Part shown: positions 35,776-49,495 of the stretch, piece after piece
How the letters are laid out: each line of letters begins with the position of its first letter
Numbering within the stretch: position 1 is the stretch's first letter
Source: Imbricaverruca yamaguchii
Taxonomy: Eukaryota; Arthropoda; Thecostraca; Neoverrucidae
Direction of reading: 5' to 3'
Length of the DNA: 64,000 nt
NCBI GenBank assembly: GCA_034440575.1
Contig: JAOTOL010001638.1
Location: 3,085,001-3,149,000 of the forward strand
Position numbers and translations under genes: made by a program
Notes under the pieces: generated by a model
Databases searched by the model: none
Told to the model about the DNA's origin: nothing
What the model saw: only the letters and a program-made list of their open reading frames with translations

Positions 35776-37687
35776 TCTCGGTCGACGGTGTATCGGTTCT
35801 CCAGTCACGGGCGAGCAGCCCGCCGACTGCGCGTCGTCTGCAGGTTTGACTCAGGTCACGTGGTAATGCGGTGATTTCGCGACGGCCGCGGCGCGCGTGG
35901 ATCAATCGACCGGATCAAAATGCCGGCTAAACATTGGCGCACCGATAAAACTATGGCATTACGTCGGCTGGTGCTGAGGTGTTCGCATCAGCGGATGCAT
36001 GCGAGAGTCCGCCAGGGAATTCAAAACCTAGGTTGATCGAAACAGCACAATTGAATTATCTGGTTGATATTGCTGGATCAGAGCATGCCTTTCGCATCGA
36101 CTACTGTTTCTGTTCTTGTGAAGGCAGAAACATACACGCTAGGCTTTCTGCACCGGGTGGACTTAGTATGATAATTCCCTGTCATAGACGAACCAGCGGT
36201 ACAGTTTTATCTTCACCTGCACGCAGCGAGTCGCAATTTGTAACATGCCGACATCAGTGAAGGCTTCGGGGCAATTGTGATTTCATGACTTCATCGATAA
36301 TCTTAATCTACTACCACTTACTTAGGTATATGTGGCTATCTGTGGCGTATGCGATATGTGCTGAACAATACACTCTCGGAACCGGATACAATAGGCCTTC
36401 GTCGAGCGTCACCGAGAAAGGGCGGCTCCAGACTGGTGGACTCAATGTGTAGCCCCGAGCGGAGGTTCGCTCGACCCATCGTGTTAGACGGTTGGAATGA
36501 GCAGTCTGGAGCGGATCGCGATAGCGGTCACATTACCGCGCACGTCTGAAGATGGTTGACACCACTGGTTCACCCTGATTACCCAGCAGCACTTCCGCCG
36601 CAGTCACCGTCGCCTGGCGTGCGACTGCCCGTACTGCCAGTGAATTCCTCACGCCGTTGTGGCCGGAGAACGACATAACGTCACGGCGGTGTGGAAGTGA
36701 CAGCACGGTGGCCGAGCGTGGCGTGGCCGTGGCCCTCCGTGACGTCACGTCCGTCACGTGACGTCACTCTGGTCAGTGCGTGACAGATGAGAGAAAGCCC
36801 GCAGCCGTTTCGTTAACAAGGTGTGCAAAAAGCAGAAACTGTCCCGAACCAGGATGATGGCAAATACAGCGTTACGAATAGTACCTCCATCTAAAGGCGG
36901 CACCCGGTCCTTTATCAGTATGAATGTTATATTAATGACATACCCACAACCAAAAGTTCTTATAACTGATCGTTTTGTGGGAGTAAACATTGCATTTCCG
37001 AATCATGTCTCAACTCAACAGCGTGGCCATGCACGCTTGACGTCTGGGGAAAAAATGTGGTTGATTTTAATTGACGGTTGATTGTGCCTTGCTGAAGAAA
37101 ATAACCACCATATCACAAGGGAAGCAATGGAGGAAATACAGCGTTCGCGATCACAGATAAACGGTGCGCGTTGGCCCGGTGTTGATTGCCAAATTTGGTG
37201 TAATATCTTTCACCGACCTAATAGTGCAACACATTCGAGGTTGCGATCCTAAGTTACTGACCTTTTACGTCCTATCAGATAATATGCTAGGCTGCTTTTT
37301 GCCATAACTTTCAGCCTCGGAAATTAACTTCATTTCTTGCCCCAAAATTCGAAAATATTGGATGTGATAGGGTAGCGGGAAACTATGCCAACCCGTTTTC
37401 ATTGGTTTTTGTTTGATTTATGCTTTTCATTATTTCAGTTTTGTTTGCCTACATGTTAATTTTGGCTTCACATCGCCAGCTCTCTCCGCTTGGAAAGGCT
37501 AGGGAAGGGGCCGCAGCTTCCCTCCCCACTGTACTGGTAATGGTGACAAAATGTCATGCACGGATGAGGGATAACAAATTGCAACATGCAGAAATCAAAG
37601 GTGTAACCGATAAAGCAGCCGACGAACAGGCGAATTTATGTGGACACCCCATCGCCAATAAAGTGTGGATTGTAGCTAAATTCTTAC
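35776..37687. other. Intronic spacer; nothing recognised
   Basis: A CpG-rich patch around 36570-36780 (many acgtcac words) lies in the intron. No exon or promoter could be supported. Confidence 0.45.
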
Positions 37688-37732
37688 CTGCTCCACCCAC
37701 ACATTTGTGGTCATGATCTGGCTCTTCAGGTT
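37688..37732 (-). CDS. nAChR exon 3: 45-nt mini-exon
   Basis: A 45-nt micro-exon reading NLKSQIMTTNVWVEQ, with borders tttcag|aac and gag cag|gtaaga, phase 0 at both ends. The length of exactly 45 nt and the motif NL(K)xQ(I)MTTNVW are hallmarks of nAChR genes (start of the loop D region; the W of NVW is an agonist-site tryptophan). It is far too short to be found by ORF length and was located by looking for the expected motif between exons 2 and 4. Its finding makes the reconstructed reading frame continuous. Confidence 0.95.
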
Positions 37733-38358
37733 CTGAAATGATACACATTCCATTATTAGTATGGTAAATGTGCCACCAAAGCTATGGAAGCTAGAACGAT
37801 AGTTGCATTTAATTTAATACCAGCAGACCACATTCAACCATCGAAAGGGAAAAGCGAAGAGCGACGTTTTCCACTACCGACATCGAAGATTAATGACTTC
37901 CGCATTTTCCATCAGAGTAATAGTAGCGCATCAGGATCAACAACATATTCCTCATTCATGGTCACGAACACTTCAAGAAAAGCTGCTGCACATTGCAGTG
38001 AACGTCATACAGTTTGCGCAGAACACCAGTGGAAATATAATGGATGTGTGCTAGGCTGGATAGTAATAATGATATGAAAACAGGACAACTTGGTTATCTT
38101 TATCGAATCGGATGCGCTAAAGCAATTTTGATGCATTTACTTTCATCAGTTTTAAGTTAGCCATTTCCACTCACTTGTGAATAATTTGCCTTCAGTCTCC
38201 ATTTACAATTACTAAATGGTATCGCATGCCGCGTCAATTGAATGATATTTGTCACATGGACAGAAATCTGTCCTTGTCCTGTGCATCCCATGCGATTACG
38301 GAACGCAGATGTACACAAGGATTTTGGATGAACAAAATGCATAATTTCCCGGATTCAC

Positions 38359-38518
38359 TCTGGGTAAAGCGGAAATATTTTAGCCAGTACGTCGACCTTT
38401 ATTGACGGGTCTTCTAAAGCCCTTTAGAAGACCAGTCAATGAAAGGCTAGCCCGTCAGAAGACCTAACAATAACGGGCGAAGTACTGGTTAAAACATATT
38501 TTTTTCGCTTTACCCAGA
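38359..38518. mobile_element. 160-bp MITE with nested palindromes
   Basis: Terminal inverted repeats tctgggtaaagcg continue with gaps through the ccagtac words, so about 35 bp of each end pair. In the centre, ggtcttctaaag and ctttagaagacc form a second perfect 12-bp inverted repeat around 2 nt. Further gacgggtcttct and agaagacct words make partial arms. It lies in nAChR intron 2. The immediate flanks share only AC, so the target duplication is uncertain. Confidence 0.85.
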
Positions 38519-39668
38519 ACCGAAGAATTAAGTATTTTGATCATGGATATCCACCTGGGAAGAAATGTGCTTCCGCAGCTAAAAGTACTTTCATTTCATT
38601 ATCCATTTATTATCACTTCATTTCATTTGCATGTGGTTCCTTGCGACATTCACCCCTTGCACATGAGCAACAAAACTTCCGAATACGATGCAAATAGGGA
38701 AATTTGCGAAAATAATGTTCTTGTAAGCGGGCTTTTACGTTGCAAAACATGGGAAAAGCTTAACGCAAATTTACGCTTCGGTAGGTGGAAGTTTGCGGTA
38801 AGCGCCAATCATGAATAAATAAGGGTACGGATGCAAGGTTTATAATACATCTTCAAGCTATTCTCTGCTAAGATTTGAGTAAACTTCGGGTAATTATGAA
38901 ACACAAATGCCTTGCTTTTTAATGATAATTCCAAACCCAGTGGTGAAACACAAAAATCAAACACGTATCAGCTGAAAGCGACAATGGGCGTCACGTTGCT
39001 AGTACGTGCCCCAATCGTGAGTTTTACGATGTGGCGGATTGTTCAACTTGCGGATTTGTGGCAGCGTTTCGGGTGTGCTGATTTATATCTTGGATTGCGG
39101 GGTGAGCCTAATTTACCCTGTTTAGTTGACTACTACACAGTCTAGTACAAGGCCGTCTGGAACAATGCACCATTACATAGTCTGGAGGCTAGTCTGGAGA
39201 ATACTATGGAATCATATACTATAGAACATCGTCTGGCCCGGAAATAATACACGAAGAAGAAAGGATTATGTTGTCATCGATAACGTGTCATCGGCTATGT
39301 GAATCCTTCGAATTCACAGATTCTCTATACCTTGTCTAATAACCTTTAACTATGCGAATCATTGGTGATACCTTGTATCTCTGTACGCCGTTGTTCGAAG
39401 CAGGTGCGTTAGAAGCGCAAAAATGCGCCAAATATTCGACACTTTTCACCACATTGAGTCAGCCGTCAAATCGCAAAAATCCGATTGGGGTGCTTCTTAC
39501 AGGCCGCGCGATCGAAACTTTTGCAAATCGACCGGACCAGAAATTTCCGTTTACTGACCTGACCTGACCTGCTCATGTAAACGGGATATTTAAGCCGCAG
39601 TATTCGCATCATTCATTTTCGACCAGCCCGATAGCTGGCCATAGCTCAGTTCGCCGCGTCCCGCTCAC
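38519..39668. other. Intronic spacer; nothing recognised
   Basis: No repeats shared in the window. A (TGACC)n-like run (gacctgacctgacctgctc) occurs near 39557. Confidence 0.45.
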
Positions 39669-39811
39669 CACATCGATCAGCTGCGACAGTTTCAATTTGA
39701 GCCAGACGGTGAGCTTCTCGGTGTTGTTTCCCACCGGTCGGATCAGCCGGTTGTAGTTGCTCAGCAGGTCGTCGTAAAGCCGCTTCGCAAACGGGTTGCC
39801 TTCCGCCCAGC
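39669..39811 (-). CDS. nAChR exon 2: N-terminal helix and first beta strands
   Basis: 143-nt exon encoding residues 21-68. It starts [16 protein letters not shown] and continues NYNRLIRPV, the near-invariant N-terminal helix motif of arthropod nAChR subunits of the alpha1-4-like group. An N-glycosylation sequon (NNT) lies at residue 49. The acceptor is tccaacag|gctggg and the donor gatgtg|gtgagc, ending in phase 0, which is what the following 45-nt exon requires. The product segment forms the extracellular face of the receptor. Recognition is strong because about 40 consecutive residues follow the family pattern without a stop or gap. Confidence 0.92.
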
Positions 39812-42800
39812 CTGTTGGACAAAGTTTTGATTGCGTCACGTCTGCTGCCGAGTTTACATGATCAACGAAGCTTCCGAATGCGTTGCAATTCGGAAAGCTT
39901 GAGAAAATATCGTTCGGCTTTTCTGACGCCTGACATTTTACTAGCTCGTTTGCAAGAACAATCTTTTGCCGAGTTTTATCAATCGCGTCGTATTTGGAAG
40001 TTTCGCTGCTCAGGCAAGTTGACTATGTCAGACATACAGTCGTCACGACGCCTCGACTACCTGCCGTGCGCAAATCCAGCAGTCGTCCCAACCTTTCAAT
40101 CTTCACGCCCCGTCGGGCGAAGCTAAGGGTCAAGTGATATTTATTTCAGGGTCAGTACAGTAATGACAATGTTTAGCTGCTCGTCATTCTGCATCCAGTT
40201 AGCCTAAAACTTGAGTTTATAACGCTTATAAAACTCAGTATTCCTAGCAAATGTATCGGTTGTCGACATTTGCTTTCCATAAATGATATCGCGAAGCACG
40301 TTACCTAAATCAGCTATTAGCTTTAAATCAACAAATATTATCTAAGAAACTCATGTGGCATATTTCATTTAGCTGCCACGCCTACCTGCGTCCTAGAGGA
40401 GCTCCGTTATTGGGAGAAATTTGGCAAAGCTGTCATGTGGTGACGCGCCGGAGATGAGAAGATATCGTCAGCATCGTTAAGAAAGACGGAGTCAGTTTCG
40501 ATTCTGCCAACGCCATCCTTTCGTCTGCAATTTTCTCACATGATTGAGAAGCTATCGAGATTCCAGCATGATTAGGGAATCACTTTTTGCTTCATCGCAA
40601 GCAGCCAGGATAACAGCTTGCGACGAGATTGAAATGTTGGCTGCGAAACCATGTAGTTTCTCAGAGAGACTTTGCGGACTGGTAAAATTGGATTAGAGTT
40701 AACAAGTACTCTCTTTCGAGCTCTTTCAGAAGATCATTCGTGCGGGAAATCTGGTGTGGGAAACGTGCTGGCGATAGCTTTGTGGTGCAATTTAGCAACA
40801 GGAAAATAGAGACGAACAGTATTCTATATAGCAGACTGTGTGGATGTCATTCAGCAGGCACATATAATAGTGCTGTACCAACAGCAGGTTAGATCTGACA
40901 AGCATTGCGGACAAGGTACAGCACGTATCTTAGATGGTATCACATGTATCACAGGTATCACAGGACGTCACTCAGCAAACCGTTAGTCACATCGTCAACT
41001 TGGTGCCGCATTTGTTCACCGAGACAGGCATTAACTGGACAACGATTTATTCCAGAATAAATGTGCTTACTAAATCTGAGAAGATTGAAACAGCAAGAAG
41101 TCGTATCATATTTAACACATTTTATAGTCACATTTTTTCTCTTAAATTGACTTCTAACCACACACCGAGACGGATTCACGTCACCACTTAACAAACCCAT
41201 GCTTGTAAGTATGTGTATGCATTACCTATATTTCAGATACATAATGGTCCGTATGATATCATGGTAGACACAGGTGTTGCGACTGTCATGGTCTGTATGT
41301 GACATTGGTCAGCGCTGCGTTGTTATGTACCTTGCAAATGGCCCACGTCATGTTGGTGCACTTGAATATGGATTACACTGTGAGACGTTTCAGTATAGTG
41401 TGGTAAGGAGCATATAGCTCATTGGTGATACATTTTCTAAATTACCACCAAAGCTCCGCAAAATATGCAGACTCACGAAAACACTGGAGTAGCCTAAGCT
41501 TCACTCGCTTTGAGAACATACAGAACATATGAACTAGACGGATGCCGAGTGCCATTCAGCCTACATTTTTGTCGGCCAACCTCCGTAGCTTTAGTGGGTT
41601 CATACTGGGCCAATGGAAGAAGTGCATCATCGCACAGGAATCACTGCAGACGACATTCCCTGCAGGCAGTACAAAATAACTCCATGGTAAAATAACTCCA
41701 TGGTTCACAAAGAAGAAGCATGAACCGCACTTCGCGTACAATTCATGAGCCATTTGCGCATCTTCCAGCTACATGCATTCCGGGTGCTTGGACATTCAAG
41801 GGAAGACTAAAGCTCGACGTATGCATGATTCCGTCATCAACGTAGAAATACCGAGAAAGCTTCAAAGTGACCAGAAGTCAGTACTCCCGAACTCCGAAGA
41901 CTTCTGGATCTGATGAATCCACGGCGAGCTGCGTGTCACTCCCCATCCCGAGACTCGAGTGGCACTGTGACACAGCCACTGGACGGTGGACCCGCTCACC
42001 ACAAAGTCCGCCAGAATACCATCGATGTTCTGCTGTTCCGGGAATTTGTCGCGTGTGCCAGGAGCAAACAGACTCCCGGATAAATACGCAATGTGGTCGT
42101 TTGCCGCCGTATAACACACATAATAGAAAACAAATGTCAAGCATGGCATTTACCGCACTTACCGTTAGTACTTTGCGTTCCCCTTCATTACCTATAAAAC
42201 ATTTTGTACCAAAGTTCTTCCTAGAAGTATAGTAAAAACGAAAACGTAGGCTGTATTGCTGGTTAATATGCCGCACAGATGATTTCTTAGAGTTCGTCAA
42301 ATAAATTTTTTGAAGTCAGGAAATGGATAGCCATATTTAGAGATAAGGCGACAACAAACGATTTGTTCATTTGTTGTGCTTGGTACTGACTTCCAACAGC
42401 GTGTTCCTTTGACCACCACTGCAGCTTGCATTTGGACGTACAGTGAGCAGTTCGCTACATTATTTGGATTCATCAATAAAAACTTAACGTAAACGTTCTG
42501 CATTCTCGCCTCCTGTATTTTTGTGGTATTTCAAAATTGTAAATTGCAATTTCTGCGCACTAAGCACTGAATGGGTAAATCAGGTGAGGGAAGCCACCAC
42601 TTGGACAGTATTGCTACAGGGAGAGATAGGGCCAAGGAAACATGCTTCGCGGCTTTCCCCATTTTTCGAAGTGAAAACCCTATTCTTCAACTAAGTCGCA
42701 TTGGGGAAATACCACTTGACAGCACATGCATTATTGGCTATTAAAAGTACCGCGCACTTTTTATGACTTGCAATGATTGAAATTGGTCATACCCTTGCCC

Positions 42801-44564
42801 TTCCTCTCCTTATTTTGTATGGCACTTGTACTTACGTCAACGCTGCTTTAACACACTTCAATCCTAAATGTTGGTTGAGACTCATTCGGCTAAATTATTT
42901 TAGTGACGGATTTGAACTGGATTGGAGACAGAATTGCCGTGCTGTATTTTGCTTCAGGAAAGAGAGCACTAGCTCCCTCGAGAAATAGTGAGTAGCACTC
43001 GTTTAATAACTACGTATGTCTGATGCTGGTATTGCCGTATTGCGAGCATTATATGGTATGCGTTATAATAGGGATGGACATGCATACAGTATGGATACAA
43101 TACAACAGGGATACAACACAGGGATGCATTGCAATAAGGATTACAATAAGTATGGATTACATTAGTAATGGATTACAATATGTTATTTCAATACAATTCA
43201 AAATAGCATACTTCAAACTCTAATCATCTATCCTCTAATCGATAACGTTAAGCATATAGGTTTACTTTGTTCAATCTTTTTGGGAACCTCATGGTAAATT
43301 CGTTGAAACTCCAATGGAAATAATGGTGCATCTCTGCATCCAGCAAGTCACATAGCTCTGCAAGAACCGAACAAACCAATAGAAAGCGGTTCCATTCCCG
43401 GAATTCATGTGACAATCTAATAAACATGGGGATGCTGCGGATCTGTCGAGTCGTCGCGCCGTTGTCGACCAATGTGTGATGGATACGTTCGAGCGACCAC
43501 AAAGTCGCGCTAAGCTTAAGCAACTTCCTCTTTTTTCCAACTAACCCCTTCTTGTCCTGACCAGACCCAATGATGCGGAAGGGCGAAAATGTGTCCCAGC
43601 CAATTCCAGGCATGCATTGCCAATTCCAGGCTCCCAGCCAATTCCAGGCTCTCAGGCATGCATTGAAAGCATGGGTGTTCTCTGATGTCACACACTACCT
43701 CTAATGTTATAACACAAAGAAGCTATGGGGTCCACAGACCACGACCGCCTGGGTACTTAAGCGACCGACCACCAGCCTGCAAAAGTCTTCTTGGCACAAC
43801 GGGACAAGTCGCTCCACGAGCTCGCCATCAGCACCCCCGGCTAGGATAGCCAGTTGGCACGCGGCCAGGCAGGGTCGGTGCGCAGACATCAGGCGGTCGG
43901 GCTCGCCGATGAAGGTTCGCTAAACTCTCGGTCACATTTGCGTTATAGAGCTGGGATTCTCCCGATCGGGAGGTGGGTTCTGGGGTTAATGCAGCAAGCT
44001 TGTTCTTGGCGTTGGCTCCTGTAAAGTCCTGTCCTGTAGAAACCAAACACTCCCAACAACAATTAAAACGATTTTGCTTAATAATGTAGTGTAAACAAAT
44101 AACGAAAACGCCATGTTTGCACAGGTCAGATCAAAATTGTTCTGGGAGGCCCAATTACCTTTGATAGGCGACGGATTCTGATTAGCTTCAACACTCCATC
44201 AACTCGCCACTGATTGCGATCAGGGATGATGGAACCTAAGGGATGATAAAGCGGTGCACTCCTTTCCTTTTAACAACGACGTTTAGAGCATGCCTTATTA
44301 TGTTGGCTGTATGCTGACATATAATGTTGGCTACAATGCTGACTGACAGACGCGGCTTCGAATATGGTGTCCGTCTCCCAAAGTTCAGATGTTCCGCAGG
44401 TGTTGTTCAGACTCGTGCTTGACATCGAAAATCAGAGTTTTAGACCCGGGGCGTCAGAGTGCTGAAGTTCCAGAATTGTTGGTGCGATGGCGCGGGGGCC
44501 CCTCGACTACACATGATTTCCACCCAGTGTACACACGTTAGACTCCTGAGAAAAGCGTACCCAC
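39812..44564. other. nAChR intron 1; minor simple repeats only
   Basis: 4.75 kb without a recognised exon. Small repeats: ccaattccaggc words at about 43598-43665, and imperfect ggatacaa/ggattacaa words at about 43075-43200. Confidence 0.5.
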
Positions 44565-44625
44565 CTGAGCATGTCAGGATCACACAGAGCGCCATAGCGC
44601 CGGCGGCCAGTTGAGTCCGTCGCAT
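44565..44625 (-). CDS. nAChR exon 1: signal peptide
   Basis: Start exon, 61 nt, encoding 20 residues plus the first base of a Gly codon. The ATG sits at 44625-44623, and the product is a short Arg start (MRRTQ) followed by a hydrophobic run (AMALCVILTC), a typical secretory signal peptide. The donor reads tcag|gtgggt. Phase 1 joins exactly to the exon-2 acceptor (ccaacag|gctggg) to make [11 protein letters not shown], which is the expected mature N-terminus of this family. No TATA box or other promoter element is clear upstream. Because the exon is short, its identity rests on phase match and signal-peptide character rather than on similarity; an alternative first exon is possible. Confidence 0.7.
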
Positions 44626-45690
44626 GGTGCGTCGACGCGCCTCACACGTGCTGTCATCACCACCTGCTGACTGGTCTGGTCTCCGCGCGTCTCTGGAAGA
44701 CCGCGCTGGCCACCGCCGCTAGGTGGCCGCCCGACCGGTAGATGGCAGCACCTGACATCGATCTCGTCCATCGGAACGGAGCGGACGGTAAGCCACTTCT
44801 CTATTATTCTGCCATCTTTGGACGTTCGACGGTGCGAAGAAGGAACGCGAGATGAATGACATTCTGGTGCCGCCGGTGCTGCGCCGACGGGGATCCACTT
44901 TAAATGCAGATGGGTGCCGCAGATAGGCTTACTCAGCATCCGACGACCCAGCCGTTCAATAAGCACTAACAATGTGTGTGCTACGACGAAAATACACACC
45001 GGGAAGATAAACCACAACATGTCATTACTTGTATCGTGGGTGTGTGGCCAGGTGGTGACATGATTTGCCTCAGGGTAGACCGGCGTTGAATGCATCACGG
45101 GTTCATGCATCACTGCATGTATCTAACCTAAAAATTGCACACCAGATAGAACTGCTAGAAGGCGCAGGAGAACCATGAGTGCGCAAAACAATTGTAAGGA
45201 GGAAACTTTCCCGGGCGGACGACGACGGTACTTGTGGTGATGAGGTTATTATTTTTAACACTTCAATAAATATTTTGTTCTAAAAACAATATCCTCTAGC
45301 TTCTTTTAGCACAAGTTATTCAGAATTGGGTCTTCATATTGTACTAGTTGCTTTCGGGGTCAATATGGTGCAATGGCTTGATTGAGCTCCTGTGGTACGA
45401 GCTATTTTCACGGTCAAACGTGTCCATAAGGGTATGGGCACGGGTGGTGATTTCTGAAAATTATTGAAGGGACAAAGTGCATGAAGGCAATTTTTTTCAT
45501 ATTTGCATGCCAAATGGATTGGGGTGACACTCTATAGGGTCTCAGGGTAAGAGTTTATATTATGAATGGTTGCAAAGCCAGCATCGAGAGGGCACTTTCC
45601 ACTTCAGAAGTATACAAAGCAACACTCCTGGGTATGGGGTTAGCTGCATTAATATTGGCGGGGGCCGGTTGAATCAGTAACACTAGCCTG

Positions 45691-45731
45691 TTTGTTTATT
45701 TGGGCATAAGGGCGCCTATGGTTATCTAGTG
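45691..45731 (-). mobile_element. Ultra-short retroposon-like insert, diverged copy
   Basis: On the minus strand it reads gataaccataggcgccctta, then tgcccaaataaacaaa, matching the other copies but with a small internal deletion. The flanks agtaacactagcctg and agtaatactacctg look like a decayed target duplication. Confidence 0.55.
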
Positions 45732-47337
45732 TCCAGAGTAATACTACCTGCCGCAGTCTTATCTTCAGCCATGTGCACAACAAGAGCATGCTTTCTTTCA
45801 TTCTTCGGGGTTGGGACATGTTATCCCCTGAACACATTTGCAAGGGTTGCAAGAACTGGACAAATTGTACGAAAGGATACGACTGCCATGTGTATCACTA
45901 TTATGATTCAGGCGACTCAGAGTGGTTGTGTAATAACCAATTTAAAATACAGTGGTCTTGATGAAAGCGGTCGTTATTTATTTGTTGCAAGCGAATTCAG
46001 AGGCGTAGTCAAGCCCCCCCCCCAGCACCAAACATATACTAGATGAACGAGAAATTTAAGATTTTCACCACGAAAACTTGCATTTTCGTCGCGCTTTACG
46101 CGCCGGGAGCTTTCTCCGTTCCACCACATTTGTTTGGTCATCTCCTTGGGAAAATCCTGGCTGCGCCGCACCACTGAGCGAATGCATAACTGTATTTGAT
46201 TGTCCGTAAACGGTTCCTGTAAAAGGCAAAGTGGATGTCTTTCTTTGCCACCATTTACACAAGAATAAACTTGTTCACATAAAGAATCAGTGTAGTTGAA
46301 TGCTGTGCTAGTCAAAGCGATACCATTTCGCTACAAATATAATAGCAACATAGTTCATTTGTGTAGGTACTAGCGTGAGGCAAGTAGCCATACAGCTGTT
46401 CTCATCGCGTAGTGAATCCATAGTACTTTCAAGACGTGTTTTCTTCATGCATCATACATGTTGCAACGTATCTCAATAGGCGATGCAACTTGTTCCGGTG
46501 GTGGGGTAGATTCCATCACTGAAAGAGTTGTTTTGAACCAAACACTGAAGTAAAAGACATGAGCTGATGGTAAAAGCGCACTAGCCTTGTTTTTCAGGAA
46601 GACGTGTTTTCCTTCCAGTTATGTTCCATTCCAGATATCTTTCACAGATCGGCGACTCGGAAAGCGAACATAAAAATTAATGCATTCAGTCCCGGTCTGC
46701 CGAACTCTCGAGTAGTGGCGATGCCGGAGTCGCTACTTTGAGATCCACGCGCCTCCAATACTAATCCGAAGTGCAGGGGTGGCAGCAGGGGAAGGGCACT
46801 GAGAGCATGCACCCCTCCCAATGGAAATGTGGTGCCTTTCTGACCGGGAAATTTTATGACCGGTGAGTAGACTCGAATTCCTACCCAACCCCGCTCAATG
46901 ATTTTTTTCAGCCCGAAGCTTTCCCTAGAGACTTTGTCCCCCAATGGAGCTCCTGGATCCGCCCCTGTCGATATAGATAGTTGTGCACCGTTAGTAGCCG
47001 GGAGGCACCTATTAGCACCGCTAGTAGCACATTCGTCGCAACCAGCAACTTGTAAAGTACCATGACATGGTGATATTTTCCATCAAGCTCCCACCGAATG
47101 ATTTTAGCGATTAAATTACAAAAATGTTAAAGTTTGCACCGGTGCAAGTCACTTTAAAATACTTAATGAATCCAATTTCAGCCTATTACGCCCGGTCCCC
47201 ACTGGGCACTGGACCAACGTTCATGAACGAGTGCGCTCGGGTTTCACGTACGCCGCTTTTGCCACACTTCATGCGATTCCGTGGTTTCTGCTGGGTTTTA
47301 CTGTCGAAAAGTCCTTTGGACTCTACATAGGCCACGT

Positions 47338-47417
47338 GATAGTCTAGGGTCTCGACGTCGCGTCCGCGTCACTCCGGCTGCAAACGTTCAATGTTCTCCG
47401 CACGATGCATTGTGCAA
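47338..47417. repeat. Dispersed repeat fragment, copy 1
   Basis: gatagtctagggtctcgacg, then cgtcactccggctgcaaacg, then atgttctccgcacgat. It matches 48602-48682 over about 80 bp and partly 49143-49190. Confidence 0.7.
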
Positions 47418-48601
47418 TTTCGTTATTTGGCACACGAACGCTCATACAAATTTGTACATGGCAAGTTTGTAATTTGCCGGCGGAAACTTACAAGCACTCG
47501 ACTTTCATACGAAAACCACACACACGCAGCGCACGAGCCAACACCAGGGCCGTGTCCAATAACGGTCTGTCGACGACTGCCTGTCGAGGGCCTGGGACAC
47601 AGCCATAACTCTCTACACACAGCTCAAGACGATTCGTCACGTTCTGATTGGCTACTTAATAGTGACGCATTTTGAAGCCCGATTCCGATTGGGAGTTAAA
47701 TGACGTTTCCCTTCCGATTTAACCCGGCGAGGCCAACTGGTGACGAACCGTCAGGTGACATTTTCCCGCCTCGCAGACCGCCCAGCAACGCGGCCGTCCA
47801 TTGCTCAGGGTTTGTACTTTAGACTCAATCCCGGCCGCTGCCGCGGCGCGGCCCGTCGACGAGCCACCGGCCGGCTCAAGTTCATGAGTTATATTTATGG
47901 GACTGTAGATCGGCTGGCTTACGGGATTAGAGCATTCACAGTTACAAGCCATCATTATGGTGCTATGCCAGTATGCATATTTTACAATGAAACAGTACAT
48001 TTCTAGAAACTTTGTTACATTACTAATTACCGCCATACCATACGCCATACTGTCTTGTGTCATTTATTGCGTCATGGAATACTTTGAATGAGGTTTCGCT
48101 GGAAAAGTTTTATGAATTGAACTCAAAGATGATTTCTCTTCCTCCAAAACTTTCTGATGGAAAATAGTCCGCATACCACGCTTTGACGTGCCTCCTCTTA
48201 TCTTTAAACATGCGCAAAGATTGCCTGCCGAACCAAGTCGCTGGTTCAGTGTTCTTTTTATGGCCCATATAGTTTTTGTCGCATGCTGTTTCTTTAAGGT
48301 CCAGCGCATAGTTTAAGAGCCCGGTTTGTTTTAAGACCCAGTGTTTTCTAAGGATTCGTATATTTTGTTGGGCCACAATGATTTTGATGGATCGGCGCGT
48401 TTTAGAAGATCCAATGAAACCTTCCCCGGTGCGCTATACTAGGACCGTGCCACTTTTTGCGGGCCTCAGACTGTTTTGAGACCCTCATGCTGTCCTTTCA
48501 ACCTTGATATGCTCCGTTGGCCCCGAAGCATCTTGAGGTCCTCTGACATGTGTTGCGGACTGCAGGCGTGGTTATTGTAGTGAAGGTCGTTCTTGTAAGC
48601 T

Positions 48602-48682
48602 CGTGAATAGTCCAGGGTCTCGACCTCGCGTACGAATCACCCCGGTTGCAAAACTGATATGTTCTCTGCACGATATATTGTG
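48602..48682. repeat. Dispersed repeat fragment, copy 2
   Basis: gaatagtccagggtctcgac, then aatcaccccggttgcaaa, then atgttctctgcacgatatat; diverged copy of 47338-47417. Element type unknown. Confidence 0.7.
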
Positions 48683-49431
48683 CAGAAAGTAGAGTGAATA
48701 TATGGGGACGCTCGAAGACAGAAAAGACGCTCGCAATAATATTCCAGGCCGACAGTCGACAGCGATCGACTTCAATTGTAAGTTTGGAGGCCGAAATACA
48801 GTTATTAATTTATGTACGCGACCGACAGCGCGACAGGCCCGCGCGGCTCGACAGTCAAGACAGGTCTGCTGCCGGGGGTGGTTCGTCGGGCACAGCCCGG
48901 CCGGAAGATAGGGAACACGTCACGGCTGCTGGGCGTCGTCCTGTAAAACGCTGATTCGGTTCCGACGAGGGCCGGTGACCGCGTTGCCGGCGCCGGACGG
49001 AAAAGTACTGGCGCGACATATGCGGGGCATGGTAGGTCGGCTAACTATCTGGATCACGGCCTCAATTGTAACAAAGTTTTGCTCCCCAGAGCTTTTTCAG
49101 ACATCTCCCCACTTTGTCTGAGGTAAACTTCCATTAGGCATGTGAATAGACTATGGACCTCGACGTTCGCGATTTTGTGAATCCGGTTATAATTTCAATA
49201 ACTCTGAGTCTCCATCTCAGAGTTCTGATTCAAACATGTATGCATCTAAGTCTTCATACAAACTCAGCCTGACACCATCTCAATCTCTTGTTAATAACGT
49301 TCACACACAATCTCCAACTTGCACACAGATCGATCTTCAAACATATTAACTCCCATCTCACTAGCTTACATCTCAACAGTTATACAGCGGTTTCAGAAAG
49401 TCAGTTTCAGACATACCTCCAGGGTTGAGTC

Positions 49432-49495
49432 ATGGGCGCTGTATAACCACTGCAGTTGACGCGCCCTAAAGCCCAAATAACTAACTAACTAACTA
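49432..49495 (+). mobile_element. Ultra-short retroposon-like insert with 12-bp target duplication
   Basis: 64-bp insert flanked by a perfect 12-bp duplication (cagggttgagtc at 49420-49431 and 49496-49507). It reads atgggcgctgtataacc, then gcgccctaaagcccaaataa, then (ctaa)n. The GGGCGC and GCGCCC arms can form a hairpin. It starts within a base of the same position as the 10024-10084 copy. Confidence 0.85.

Larger units (their letters stand above)
44626..49431. other. Intergenic region upstream of nAChR; no gene recognised
   Basis: Should contain the nAChR promoter, but I cannot identify a TATA box or start site with support. Overlapping short frames (for example 44580-45113, 45974-46315) lack motifs. 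It holds dispersed-repeat fragments, listed separately, and a scrap of the 20-bp-period array at about 48370-48540. Confidence 0.5.
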
